This document shows, piece by piece, positions 45,521 to 57,370 of a stretch of DNA of 64,000 nucleotides. The position numbers and the translations under genes are program-made. The stretch's first letter is position 1. Every line of letters begins with the position of its first letter. Origin of the DNA: Pegoplata infirma (Eukaryota; Arthropoda; Insecta; Diptera; Anthomyiidae); assembly GCA_963921195.1 (NCBI GenBank), contig OY992538.1, forward strand, positions 60,130,852-60,194,851, given 5' to 3'. Below the pieces are notes generated by a model. That model had not been told where the DNA came from, ran no database searches, and saw only the letters and a program-made list of their open reading frames with translations.

Positions 45521-46307
45521 GGCCGGTATCGATCCACGTATATTTTGGTCATATTCATGCCATTAACATTATATTTAATCATAAATCTAGCGATGCCCGT
45601 TTCTCTGTTAAAAATACGCTAACTTTCGAAACTCAACTTTAAGACTGGTTGCTGAATCTTGGCATATATATTTATGTCATTCTTCTCGTCAGGTTTCAGC
45701 AAAAACGGTACCTGGAGTAAAAATTTTACCCAGAATTCACGTGTTTGCGCTAACTTTCAAAAGAAAGCCAAGAAAAAAATGTACGCGGTGTTCTTATCAT
45801 TACAAAAAATAAATAAACTAAAAAAAATTTTCGAACTCAAAAAAAAAAAAAAAATATTTGCACTCAATAAAAAATTTTACTTTATTTTTTTTTAATACAA
45901 AAATAATTAAAAAAAAAATTCTTTCACTCAAAAAATTTTTTCTAGCCAAAATTTTTTTATTTTTGTTTTTGCATTAAAAAAATGTAAATAATTTTAAGTG
46001 TTTTGAACTCTAGTTTTTATCTAGAATAAGTCAAAACCTATAAAATGTATAACAAAAGATCTATTTGTTTAATTGTATGTGTAAAAATTAAACAAAATAT
46101 AAATTTACAACAGTTATTCTTAAAAAAGTAAACTATATATTTTAGCCATTTTTTTGCCACTTTTTAGCCGTTTTTTCGAATGAATTTAGCCGTTTTTGAC
46201 TACCGAGTTCTGGCAACACTGATTTGGATATAAAATTTTATAACAATAGCTGAATTTTTATTTAGTTCGGTTTGAGTCCATATTAATTATTTCTGAGAAA
46301 TAATAAC

Positions 46308-46430
46308 AATTTCGTAATTTGCTTGTATTTTCTTGTTTTAACATGGCGAATGAGTATTAAATATTTGCATAAATGTTACTCATACGCTATGTTGAAACCA
46401 GGAAATACAAGCAAATTGCTAAATTGTTAT
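46308..46430. repeat. 123-bp hairpin, copy 2
   Basis: AATTTGCTTGTATTTTCTTG..TTTTAACATGGCGAATGAGT faces ACTCATACGCTATGTTGAAA..CAAGCAAATTGCTAAATTG. Same as 30947-31070; in both places it sits inside GGGCTTAGGAGGC-armed elements. Confidence 0.65.
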
Positions 46431-46737
46431 GAAACTCAAAATTCAAATGCGATTTTCTCGAAAAAAAGCGAAAACAAATGCCAGAATTAAAAAAAACAAG
46501 TGGAAAAGTTAAATTCGACTTTGCGCGAAATCTATGAATACCCTCCACAATGCCTTTTTTAAGGGATAGTATATTTTTTAACGTGAAAAACATTTAACAA
46601 TTTTGATTAGAAATATTTTATTTTGAGTAAAAAAACTCCTTTTTGTCATTTAAAAAAAAAAGAAAAATTAAAAATTTTTTTTAGTGTAAAACTTTTTTCG
46701 AGTTTAATGTTTTTTCTTACTGTAAAAATATTTCTGA

Positions 46738-47303
46738 CAAGGGAAGTATCTCAACCCTTATGAACCGATTTGCCTGAAACTTGAAATATATATCAAAGAG
46801 ACAATTCTAAGGTTGGGGTATCTCGGCTTATCGGCCATATCGGGGATTTAGGGGTTCAAAACATGGGTCAAAAAATGGCGAAAAAATCGTTTTTTGGATT
46901 TTTCAGCCATTTCTTTTTAAGAAACTATATGATGTTTTCATATGAGAATAAAGGTTTTTTTAATGCCTATAAATTCGGCTTCTTTAAATATTTTTTTTCA
47001 GGAAAATGTGTAAATTTTGGGGGGTACTTATGTGAAGACATAGACCTACGATATCCATATGGATAAGAAATAATCTTTATTAAATTTAAGTCGACCCGTA
47101 TTTTTGCCCTTGATGATATTCCTGTTAGTTCGGAAGTTATCAAAATTTTCCCGAAGGTCCAAATGGTTTCATAAGGGGACAACGAAATTTTTAAACACCG
47201 ATATGGCCGATAAGCCGAGACACCCCAACCTTAAAATCGTCTCTTTAGTATATATTCTAAGTTTCAGGCAAATCGGTTCATAAGGGTTGAGATACTTCCC
47301 TTG
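46738..47303. mobile_element. Harbinger-like MITE copy 3, TSD TGA
   Basis: CAAGGGAAGTATCTCAACCC at both ends (inverted), with TGA at 46735-46737 and 47304-47306. 566 bp, with the same interior as the other two copies. TIRs extend to about 120 bp. Confidence 0.87.
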
Positions 47304-48673
47304 TGAGTGAAATACGTATGTACACAAAATATTGTCATTTTTTTTTAACGAAAACTAATTTTTTTTTTTTTTTTTGGAGTGTAAAATTTTTTTTGAGTGT
47401 AAAATTTTTTTCTAGTGTAATTTTTAAGTTACCAATGCTTTTAAAAATAAACAAGTTTAAAAAGCATTGCTTTAAAACTAAGCAAGTTTGAAAAGCATTG
47501 TTAAGTTACCACCAATGCTTTTAAAGCTTGTTTAACACGTGGCATTTATGATGAAACCAATCTGAAAGTCAGGGTTTTGCTTATATTTGTTTAACCACTA
47601 GACCGATTGAGCTGAAATTCAATACCAAACAGACCTGAACGGCAAAAATACATGCCACGTTTCAGTAGTCTCATTATTGTCTTTCGAAAGCTATCGTTTT
47701 TTTACTTCGTAAATTCGCGGAAAACCCTTGCCGAAATTTACTCTTTTGTTCATAACTTTTGAACCACTGGACCGATTTCGCTGGATTGCAATACCAACCT
47801 GACCCGGTAAATGACCAACATATGTGCCAAACTTCAGTAGCCTTTGTAAAGTCTTTAAGAAGTTAGTGTGTTTTCAACGGACAGACAGACACACAGACAG
47901 ACAGACGGACGGATGGACATTTCTAGATCGACTTAATCGATCGAGGATCATGAATATATATGCTTTATAGGGTCCTAGACCAATATTTCGATGTGTTACA
48001 AACGGAATGACAAACTTATATATACCCTCTACAGGCGCGGATCCAGGAATTTCATTTGGGGGGGGGAGATTTTTTTTTTATAAAAAAAAGTTAATGTTTG
48101 GTTGGAAAGGAGGGGGGGGGGGGGTTGTGCATGAATTTTTGTTAATATTTTTAATATTGAGTTACAAATTGAAAACCCAAAAATAAAGTTTTTTTTAAAA
48201 GAATTTTTCAATTTAAAAATGCTATAATATTTAAATCAGCGGTGGATCAAGCTTTTGGATTTGGGAAGCTTTTTTGCTCAACATTTTTTTTACGATTTAC
48301 TTCATAAATAACCCAGAAGAAATTTTGCTGAACTGGCAGCAGCTTTTGGAAAGGAAACTCGAGTCAAAGAGCGCATCCAAACCTGCTGAATTCATGCATG
48401 ATTCTCTAAGGCGATGTCACACTTTAGAGCGCTAGTTGGATACACTGAAAAAGCGCTTTTAAGATGCTCTGAATTCACATATAGTTAGAGCGCTGAAAAA
48501 ATCGCTGCAGTGAATTCATGTATCTTTTTAGAGCTGATTTAAGCAGAACAAAGATGAAGCGCATTTGACTATTTCTGAAATACAAATTACAAAATCTGAA
48601 ATACAATTAACTATTTCTAAATACAATTGGAAAATCTCAAATACAATTGACTAATTCTGAAAATCAGTTGACT

Positions 48674-49287
48674 CCCAGCAAGCATTTGGAAGAAATATCG
48701 CCTAAGAGATCCAATTACATTTAAAAAATTTCCAATTATATTTAGAAAATTTCAAATTATATTTCAGAAACTTCCATTTATAATTCAGATATTACCATTT
48801 ATAACCAAAAAAAATTTAATTACATTTCAAAAATTTTCAATTATATTGTAAATTTTTGAAATATAATTGGACATTTTTAAATATAATTGGAGATTCTAAA
48901 ATATGATTAGACTATTTTTTAATATAATTTGTATTTTCTAAAACTAAAGTGGAAATGGTGTACTCAATTTTTGTTCATTCAAAATGTGATTGAAGCACTC
49001 TTGGCAGCGCTGATAAATGCGCAATAATGATGCAGTGAAATCATGTGTCTTGTCCAAAACTAATGGTTTTTTTATTCAAAAAGTGTTAAATATATTCAAA
49101 AGGAAAGCATGTATGAAATTTTATCAAAATATAATTTTATATTTTGAGTCTTATATAAAAAATCTTAACAAAAAATTTAAATGTTTTCCCCTTACTTTTA
49201 CTGCATCCTCAAGAGCGCTCTTTGGATGCGCTTCAGTATGCTATAAAAGATGCTGTGTCGCCAAAATCTCGATTTATTTTTGCTGGG
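48674..49287. mobile_element. CCCAGCA-ended element with flipped short-repeat array
   Basis: CCCAGCAAGCATTTGG faces TATTTTTGCTGGG. Inside, 48710-48960, a 24-bp unit (TTCCAATTATATTTAGAAAA) runs forward and then reverses (AATATAATTGGACATTTTTA). The words GAGCGCATCCAAA (48371) and TTTGGATGCGC (49220) are an outer inverted pair, so the left boundary may lie further left. Confidence 0.5.
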
Positions 49288-49494
49288 TAAGGCCGTTGAT
49301 AGTCATGAAAACGGGCCTATTCTCAGTTATGCCTGACTATGTCTTTAATAAACCAATTTTTATGATTGAGCAGTCATAATATCAATATTTTTCTATACTA
49401 ACCAACAAAAAACATTAAAAAATTTTAAATTTTATTTGAAAATTTTAAGACCTGCTCTCGAGACAATTATAAAATTGACAAATAAAATTTTTGA

Positions 49495-50210
49495 ATTTTA
49501 TAGAAATAATCTGAGATTCTGAGAGATTCCTCCTATAATATTTTTTTTCAAATTCTGATAAAATTTTGTTATAAAAAAATCTCTGAAATAATTCTCGTTT
49601 TAAAGTAATTCTCAGATTCTAAGAAATTTTTCCTATACAAAAATTCTCAGATCCTAAAACATATTTTGTAAGAGAAAATTGTCAGATACTGCAAAAGTAT
49701 TAGTTTCTAAAACATTTTATAAACAAATTTTGATACACTTTTCTAAAAACAAAACATCTACTTAATGTTTTCTAAAGCAACTTCTTAGATTCTGAAACAT
49801 TTTTCATATAGAAAAACTATTATTGGACAAGAGAAAATTTTACATATTCAAATTAGCAGACTCTAATAGATTTTTTAAGCAGATAAATTCTCATATTCTT
49901 AAAAAATTGTCCATAAAAAAATTTAAGATTAACGAAATATATTTCTCCATAGAAAAACTCAGATTCTGAGAGGGTTTTTTGTAAAAATGTTGTCCGATTC
50001 TGTGAATTTTTTTGGCAGCTTCTGAAACATTTTTCCTAAGAAAAAATTCTCAGCTGCTGAGGGATTTTTTCTATATTTCCTAAAATTTGAGTTAATTTTT
50101 TAATCCAAAAATTCAGAGTCAACTAAGTATCAAAAATGTTTCGATACATACAGTCTAGAATTCTGAGACCTTTTTCTACAAAAAATATTTGAGACAATAA
50201 TTTTTCTTAG
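49495..50210. repeat. degenerate CTCAGATTCTGAGA tandem array, third locus
   Basis: AATCTGAGATTCTGAGAG, AATTCTCAGATCC and AACTCAGATTCTGAGAGGG units with TTTTTCTATA spacers. Same family as at 15885-18535 and 19690-25930. Here, too, it is enclosed by hAT-like ends. Confidence 0.7.
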
Positions 50211-50817
50211 GATAGAGGTTATGTCTGCTGACGTAAATCATGTACACACACATGCCTCTCCTGATTATTGTTTTAACATCCTGGTCATTTTCTTTGTAAC
50301 TTTGTTCTTTTCCTTTGCTTTTTGCTTTTTCCATTTCCTTTTCTTTCTTTTTCCTTTTTTTTTCCTTTCTTTTTTTCCTTTCCTTTCTTTTTTCTTTTTT
50401 TGAAATCGTTTTGGGGGGGGAGAAATCCCATTCTCCCCCCCCTGGATCCGCGCCTGCCCTCTATCACTACAGTGGAGTGTATAAAAAAAAAAAATAAAAA
50501 AAAGTGGTCGAATTTTTGATGAATTGACTTGTTTAGAAATGGAAAATTTCAGAACGGGTTCTAAAAATTTCCAAAAAAAAAAAAATATTCGATAGCTCGT
50601 ATAAAACTATAAATATAGTAAATTTTTCAGATTGTGGTGCATTCCGTTTTAATTTGATATATATTTAAACAAGGCAACTCGGCACAAAATTTGATCATTT
50701 TTACAATATTTGACCATGCCTCCTAAGCCCAGTTTTTGAAAAATTTAAAAACCTAAAACCCAGTTTTCTTAGTTCCAAATAGGGCTATCCATAGAACCTA
50801 TTTAAAAATGTACGGTA

Positions 50818-51121
50818 CCCGAGTAAAAATGTTTAGATAAATTTATATATATTACATCTTATCCGAGATTTGGAAGATAAGTACTTATCCGAGTAAGATC
50901 AGTACTGATCCGAGATTTGAAAGATCAGTACTGATCCGAAAAATGGATCGCTAAAATTAGATCAGTTTTAATCGGACGGATGCAATGTCATTTGAAAAAT
51001 GGGTTTATATAATTAGATAAACCTATTTTTCGGATGAAATTGTATCCGTCCTATTAAAACTGGTCTAATCTTAACGATTCATTTTTCGGATCAGTACTGA
51101 TCCTTCACATTTTTACTTGGG
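50818..51121. mobile_element. 304-bp CCCGAGTAAAAA-ended MITE, TA TSD
   Basis: CCCGAGTAAAAATGT faces ACATTTTTACTTGGG, flanked by TA. The interior repeats GATCAGTACTGATCCGA and GATAAGTACTTATCCGA palindromes. Ends match 29850-30619, but the interior differs entirely. Confidence 0.8.
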
Positions 51122-51164
51122 TATATGTATTTTTTCCCTAGACATTTGGTGTGGAATGCCTCAT

Positions 51165-52240
51165 ATGTAGGGGTGATTGTCATCTATGCTTAGGTGGATT
51201 TTGAAATACAAAATACACTTTGAGAAAAATTAAGTTAAACAAATAGTGGAAATAGCAATCCTAAACATATCAGGGATCTTTTCCTATTTCTAATCAAAAT
51301 GTAGGTTTCTTGATTTTTCTTTCTGGATACACTCAAAATATTTTGTAGCCAAAAACAAATGAAAAACATATTTAAAACAAGTGATAAAACATTTGAAAAC
51401 CAACCCAGTAATTATTCATTTGTTTTAACAAACATCAACATTTATTTTTCACTGTTGACAAAATTTTCTAAAATAAATAACATTAAACATTAAAAATTAA
51501 ATTTGTTCACTCTTTTTTACCAACAAATTCGAAAAAATAACATACGAAAACATTAAAAATTAATGATAGTTCTGTTATTTTTACCACCAAATTCAAAAAA
51601 AAAAAAAAAATACCTACAAAAACATTAATGATTAATGATTTCGTTGGTTATATTTACAATTTTTCTATAGAATTTTATTTAAAAAAATGTTTAATAAATT
51701 TTTTTGGGAATCAACCCCGCAATCAACATTCTGGCCAGACAATGTACCCATCGTGCCAAAGTCACTTACTACAAACATGTTTTTATATTTCTATAAATAT
51801 TTTTTTTAAATTTTGTTTCTAAAGAAAAATAACCCACACAATGATTTCTCCTTAAAAAATGCCAACAATTAAAAAAAAAAAAAAATAACGTACACAAATC
51901 ATTAAAAACTAATTTTTACTTACAGAACAAAAATAAATGACTTTAAAAATTTAATGCTAATGAAAGTCTATATTTTTTATGTTTTTATTTTTGAAATAAA
52001 GAACAGAAATACTCATGTAAAAAAACTGAACATTAAAAAAATGTGCTTTCTTTTAAAAACAACAAAACGTAAAACTTTTTAAATACAATACAAACAGTTA
52101 ATGACGTTATTTTTTGTTTTCATTTTGACTTCATGTTCGAATTCAGCGCTAGATTTTGCATCGAAAATAACTACAAAATATCGAGGATTGCAAAATTTTT
52201 TTAAAATTTGTAAACTATTGTTATAATCTAATCTAATCTA
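51165..52240. other. AT-rich stretch with ACATTAAAAATTAA repeats
   Basis: A CACTCAAAATATTTTGTAGC left end occurs at 51330. To about 51960 there are degenerate repeats of roughly 90 bp built from AAAACATTAAAAATTAA and TTTTTACCAACAAATTC. No right end, no coding signal. Confidence 0.45.
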
Positions 52241-52335
52241 TAGGTCTATGTTGTCGGCAGAGACCCATAAGGAAATTTACCCTAAATTTTAAAGGTGTCG
52301 GGTATTATATGATCGGTCTTGACCGACTATAATTT
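52241..52335 (+). mobile_element. type-2 mini-me 3' end fragment
   Basis: GGTGTCGGGTATTATATGAT then CGGTCTTGACCGACTATAAT is the 3' terminus of the element at 53146-53972. The 5' part is missing. Confidence 0.6.
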
Positions 52336-53145
52336 TATTATTTTCTTTTATGCTAAACTTTTTCTACTCCTTTTAAAATACAAAAGTATGATGTCCTTAA
52401 AGCAATGACTTGTGTGTTAATAAGCTTATTTCCTCTTCTTTGTTTTTACGTATTTCTACATTTTGAAGTATAATTTCAAACTTTTTCTCTACTTATAAGT
52501 ATTTTTGTTTTTTTTTTTTTTGGAAACACCATACTTTTAGTCCTATTATATGATTAAGACTAGGCTCATTTAACAGATAATTGCCACTTTGATCTCTTAC
52601 AATAATGAGTAGTAATTAAAAAAGTTCATATTATCTTGTCTTTATAACCCCAAAAGCTATTGATGGTAAATGATGATTATGACAAGATGATGATGATGAC
52701 AATAATGATTAAAAAAAAAAAACTTTGTTTTCAAACTCTAGTGAAAAATAAGTTTATTTTTTTCTTCTAAGGAAAAAGAAGGGATGTATTGAAACGGAAA
52801 GATAGTATATTTTGTTTTTTTAATGGAAAAAAATATTGACTATGGATGTCAACAGAAAATTTTTGGATAGTGAATTGCTTGAAATACTTTTGATAGACTT
52901 TTTTTATAGAGAACACTTTTCAGTTTATTACCCACTGTGCACTGTGTAAATAAAAAATTATTATGTTGAGTTTGAAAATGTACTGTTTAAGGCTAAATAT
53001 CACGATAATACTGAATAAAACAATTTTTAAAGTTTTTTGTAAGGAGTGCATACTTTTAGGATTAAAGAAAAATTGTTATTACGTTTGATTTCCGACAATT
53101 TTAGCAACGTTTCTAATTTGACTCAGTGGTTGAAGAAAACAATTT
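52336..53145. other. intronic stretch without recognised elements
   Basis: A GATGATGATGACAA microrepeat occurs near 52690. Nothing else was recognised. Confidence 0.5.
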
Positions 53146-53972
53146 TTATACCCTACACCACACTGTGGTACAGGGTATAATGAGTTTGTGCTGATGTTTG
53201 TAACTACCCGAAATATTGGCCCTAGACCCACTTTAAAGTATACCGATCGACTTAGAATCACTTTTTGAGTCGATTTAGCGATGTCCGTCCGTCCGTCTGT
53301 CTGTCCATGTAAACGGTGTAAACACGATACAGGTCGCAATTTTTAATCAATTGACGTAAAATTTGAAACTTAAGCCTCTTTTGGCCCAAGGACGAAGCCT
53401 ATTGAAATTGGAAAAAAATCGGTTCATATTTAGACCTAGCCCCCATACAAAAATCCTCTTTAGTTTTGGCCCAAATGACTCTAATAGTCTCATTTTAAAA
53501 CGTATATTTTCGAAATATGGCAGGTAATATTGATTCATCCACACAAATCACCATTCCGAATTTTAAAGAAATCGAACCAGTTTTTCCTGTAGCCCCCAAA
53601 CAAAACACCTTCCCGATTTTCAAATAAATCTCTTAAATTTCATGAAATAGAAAATATTTAATTAAAATTCTGTTTGTGTATGTTAAACGCGTACTTAAAT
53701 TACCTTATCAAATCTGATTATCATCGGACCATTTTTGAACCTAGGCCCTCCCCATGTGAAAATTTCGCCCGATATTCAGTTAAAGCGGTTTATTGCCAAC
53801 AAAAAGAAGTCTATTTTACTCAAATTTGATTTGTGAGTGATTTTTATACTTATTAATGATTTGACAAAATAAAAATCTAATCCGTCCATGTTTGTACTTG
53901 GGACCCATTTTCCGGGAAACTCTGGTGAAGGGTATTATATGGTCGGTCTTGACCGACTATAATTTTCTTACT
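53146..53972 (+). mobile_element. type-2 mini-me-like element, uninterrupted
   Basis: Starts TTTATACCCTACACCACACT..GTGGTACAGGGTATAATGAG, with GATGTCCGTCCGTCCGTCTG (53281-53305), and ends GAAGGGTATTATATGGTCGG..TCTTGACCGACTATAATTTT then CTTACTTG. Reference copy for the interrupted one at 20592-22296. Confidence 0.8.
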
Positions 53973-54068
53973 TGTTTTTTGATTGCAAAAGAATTAAAAA
54001 AGTTTAAAGGTTTTTAAACAAAAATGTATGATTTCTGTCTCTGCCTAAATATATGCTTTTTATAAATA

Positions 54069-56776
54069 CCCAGTCAGAAAAATACAATCGCAAAAGCGTT
54101 GTGAAAGCGTTGTGGACGGTTGTACGAGCGTTCTGTATACCAACTTCAAAGCGCCTTCAGATGATCCGAATGATAACATCGATCTACGCTAGGTTTAAAG
54201 CGTTTTAAAAGCGATGTAAAAAAGTGCTTTGAGAACGTTTTTTTAAAATCATCAAAGCGCTTTACAAACCCAAAGTGTTTCAGTTCGGTTATAATAACAC
54301 AGCTCTACAAATGTAAGGTTTGTCGCTGCGTTTTGAATTATTGAAACTAAAAGGTATAATATTTGATGCACTGAATCCAAATCTGCAACCCAAATTTTTC
54401 TATCACATCTAGATTTTGTGTAAATCGCGGTTAAAATGTTGAAAAATGTCTTTTTTGGCCCTTTTTAAAAACGAATAAAATAAGAACGCGACATGCTATT
54501 GACTTCGTTTTAAGTTTATCGTATAATTTGGAATTTAATCTTTAAGATAGGATAATATTATTTGGAAATTTAATTTTCCAACATGGTAAAAAAATCATAA
54601 ACAAAAAACTCCATTTTGAAAATATATATTGTTTAACGCAAAGTATTTTTTTTAACAAACATATGAAAACCAACAAAGTTTTTTTTAAATTCAGGTAATG
54701 AAAAAATATTATGTATATTAGGCGTCCCGAAAATTATAAACTTTTGAATTTTGTGTCGGAATACTTGCCTAACGCTAGCCACTAAAGAGCTGATTATGGG
54801 AAAATTTACGTAGTGGAACTGCAGTTTGCAAGAAGCGGTCCAAGTTTTTTTATAGTTTTTTGACATCAATTTATGTTCAAAGTTTTTGACCAAATGGGCT
54901 CAAAAATTAGGAAATTTTGCGAACTTTTTGGTATCCCTCTTGGGATTTTTTTGCGTCTTCCGATGCTGATGTTAAACACAAAAATTATTTATATTACCAA
55001 ATTCTTCTTTAAGAATTGAATCATATTAAAATGTATGAAAAAATGTCGAAATTCGTAATTTTTTCAACTTTGACCGATGGTTGCAAGTACCTTTGCAAAT
55101 TTTTTATTCATAAATTTACCGACAATTTCGACTCAAAATTCGAAAAATTAATATATTTGGGACGCTTTATTGAACATTACTTCACCATTTACAGATTTAA
55201 ATCGAAAAATATTAATTATAATTCGAAGATTCTACTTGTAATTCAAAGATTACATTTGTAATTCCAAGATTTCATTTGTAATTCGAAGAATCTGTTTATA
55301 ATTTGAAAATTACATTTTTAATTCTAAAATTCAAGTAGCAATTTGAAAAAGAGCAATTGTAATTTAAATTTACAAAAGAGCAATTGTTATTGATTATTTC
55401 GAATTACAATTGACCATTTTCGAATTAAAATTTATCTTTTTCGACTTACAATATTTTTTCTTAATTACAATTGAGATTTTTCGAATTACCATTGTCTTTT
55501 TAGAATTAAAAATCGACTAAACTGTTTCTGAATATTTCTTCAAAATTTTTGTCCAAATATTTGTCTATAATTTTATACTTTCAACATTTTTAAATTTTTG
55601 TCAACAAACGCAAATAGTTCGTTATTACATTTTAAAAATATTTGTTTACGAAAAAGTCACAGTTGGTAGAAAGAAATTTTTCCTCTGATTCTATTTTGTC
55701 CCTTTGCTTATAGAGTAATTAAATTTTAACTATTTACTAAATTGAAATACATTGTCATTGTAATTTATAAAACAATATAAATTGAAAAAAATTGACTGTC
55801 AATTAATTTGTAATAAAAACTTAATTAACCATTCCATTCTAAGGTATCTGCTTATATTATTTAGAAAGCCATCCAACAAATCTATTTAAATCGGATATAC
55901 TTTAATAATGTTTCGTTTTTCATTATATTTCCATATTTTTTGGTATTTATTATTTAATGCATTTTATTTTAAAAAACTTTATTCGTTGGTATGTTTTTTA
56001 TATCAATTTGAAAACACTTTGTTATTAAAAACAATAAAATATATCTAAAAATGTGTTATTAAAAAAATATTTTTTTACCATTTTTAAAATTAAAATTTCG
56101 GAATATTTTTATTTTATTTTGAAGATAAAATTCCAAGCTTTATAATGAGCTTAATATAAAGTCGTTCGTATGTCGCGTTCATATTTTATTGGCTTCCAAA
56201 AATGGTCAAAAAGGCACTTTTTGGCCCCTTTAACCGCGAATAACTCAAAATCCTGATGTGATGGAAAAAATTGGGTTGCAGATTTGGAATCAGCGCACCA
56301 AATACTACCTAATTCAGTTATCAAAACCCAATACGCATTTTCTTGTAGAGCGGTGTAATTTGTTTGATACAAAGTGAAATTCGAAAAAAAAAATTTTTGT
56401 ACTCCAAGAAACTTAGAAAGTTTTTCAAAAAAATTTTCGAAACTTAGAAAATTAAAAAAAAAAATCTGAAAACATTTTTGATAATTTTTTTTTTTTACTT
56501 AAAAAACAAAAAAAAAAAAAATGACAAAAAATTGTTATTCAAAAATAGTTTCGGAACTTAGAAATTAAAAAAAAAATCTAAAGAACTCTTAAAAGGCTTT
56601 TCGAATACGCTCGCAAATCGTTCCAGAAAAACGTTTTGAGATGGCTTTTTATTTTGTTATAGTGCTTTTAAAACACTTTTCAAAATCGCTCGCAAAGCGT
56701 TTTGAGAATGCTTTTTTTTTGTTACAGTGCTTTCTGAACGCTTTTATTTTAGAATCGTCGTCAATTTCTGCTTGGG
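54069..56776. mobile_element. CCCAG-ended foldback element, TA TSD
   Basis: CCCAGTCAGAAAAATACAAT faces ATTTCTGCTTGGG, with TA outside both. Both ends hold clusters of AAAGCGTTTTGAGAACG / GCAAAGCGTTTTGAGAATGC words. The middle holds an array of about 24 bp that reverses orientation. Related ends at 27297 and 48674. Confidence 0.65.
55195..55505. repeat. 24-bp tandem array that flips orientation
   Basis: TAATTCGAAGATTCTACTTG and TAATTCCAAGATTTCATTTG units repeat to about 55340. They are then followed by the reverse form AATTACAATTGACCATTTTC / CGAATTACCATTGTC. Another case of a small array with a switch point. Confidence 0.65.
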
Positions 56777-57370
56777 TAATTTCAAAAATGGTATAGGGAA
56801 TCTTAAATTGAATATTACGAGCAACTATTTTAAGCAACTTTCGACAGACTTTTTTCTAAGTGTACATATTTTATATTATTCCCCACTGTGCACCTTTTTT
56901 TTAATAAATAAATTTTATTTAAATTTTATCTAAACTCAAACAGGAATAAGGTGTTATGGACTTGTCAAACACAAACTTTGACATCGACAAATATTGAAAA
57001 ATATAGGGGTAAAATAATAACAATAACACATAAGGTTTTACCTTGATATACAGAATTATACCAAAAAGTAAATATAATCAATCAATATGTAAATTAGCCC
57101 CAATAAACAAAAAAAGGTGTTGGAATAAATTAAAAAATAAAAAAAATTGATACTTTTCACACATTTTCTACAAATTACAGAGTATTTTTACATAATTGCT
57201 GCGTTTTTCATTTAATTTAAAATGAATGTAGCCTACCTTAAGGCGCCAACAATTCAAACTTTGCACTAAAAATAAAATGTCAATCAAATCAGCAGAAAAT
57301 TTTTCGGAAATAGAAACTGTTGTCCAAATATTTAAGAAGCAAAGCAACCCGGTAACAAATAGGGATACAT
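56777..57370. other. intronic stretch without recognised elements
   Basis: AT-rich; no TIR, coding or RNA signal seen. Confidence 0.5.

Larger units (their letters stand above)
38355..46221. mobile_element. 7.9-kb hAT-like element, TSD ATTTGGAT
   Basis: CAGTGTTGCCATTTTAGCC and, inverse of the right end, CAGTGTTGCCAGAACTCGG are flanked by exact ATTTGGAT at 38347-38354 and 46222-46229. Both subterminal regions hold repeats of TTTTAGCCATTTTT (38368-38500 and 46140-46195). The interior is filled by a duplicated mini-me/tRNA-like region and MITEs. No transposase reading frame was found. Confidence 0.87.
48032..50456. mobile_element. hAT-like element with satellite interior, 7-bp TSD CCCTCTA
   Basis: CAGGCGCGGATCCAGGAATT and, inverse right end, CAGGCGCGGATCCAGGGGGG are flanked by CCCTCTA on both sides (one base short of the hAT norm). 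G- and C-runs lie just inside each end, as in 15753-18626. It holds a CCCAGCA-ended element (48674) and the CTCAGATTCTGAGA array (49495-50210), plus a polypyrimidine tract (50285-50400). Confidence 0.8.
46495..50484 (-). mobile_element. mini-me-like element (interrupted twice)
   Basis: It starts with the inverted 3' terminus (ACAAGTGGAAAAGTTAAATT..CGACTTTGCGCGAAATC..ATACCCTCC) and carries GACAGACAGACGGACGGATG (47900-47918) and GATCGAGGATCATGAATATA. It is cut at TATATACCCTCTA by the element at 48032, resuming CCCTCTATCACTACAGTGGA at 50457. A Harbinger-like MITE lies inside its 3' part. Confidence 0.75.
34668..51164. mobile_element. 16.5-kb composite bounded by ATGAGGCATTCC ends
   Basis: ATGAGGCATTCCACACCAAA at 34668 faces its inverse ending at 51164. 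Inward, the arms GGGCTTAGGAGGCATGGT..GCACCACAATCTCAAAAA..CAGAACCTGTTCTG..CGGCCACTTTTTT (34787-35020) and their inverse at 50505-50745 match. Removing the TSD-bounded nested insertions leaves about 1.7 kb of original element. It is the largest nest in the window and a relative of the 27203 and 57371 elements. No clean target duplication. Confidence 0.7.

Noticed and set aside
49017..49379. 120-codon open frame
   Set aside because: It overlaps the end of a CCCAGCA-ended element and its flank; composition is low-complexity and no family is recognised.
50285..50480. Overlapping frames in a TTTTCTTTTCC tract
   Set aside because: A polypyrimidine/polypurine tract yields open frames on both strands by composition.
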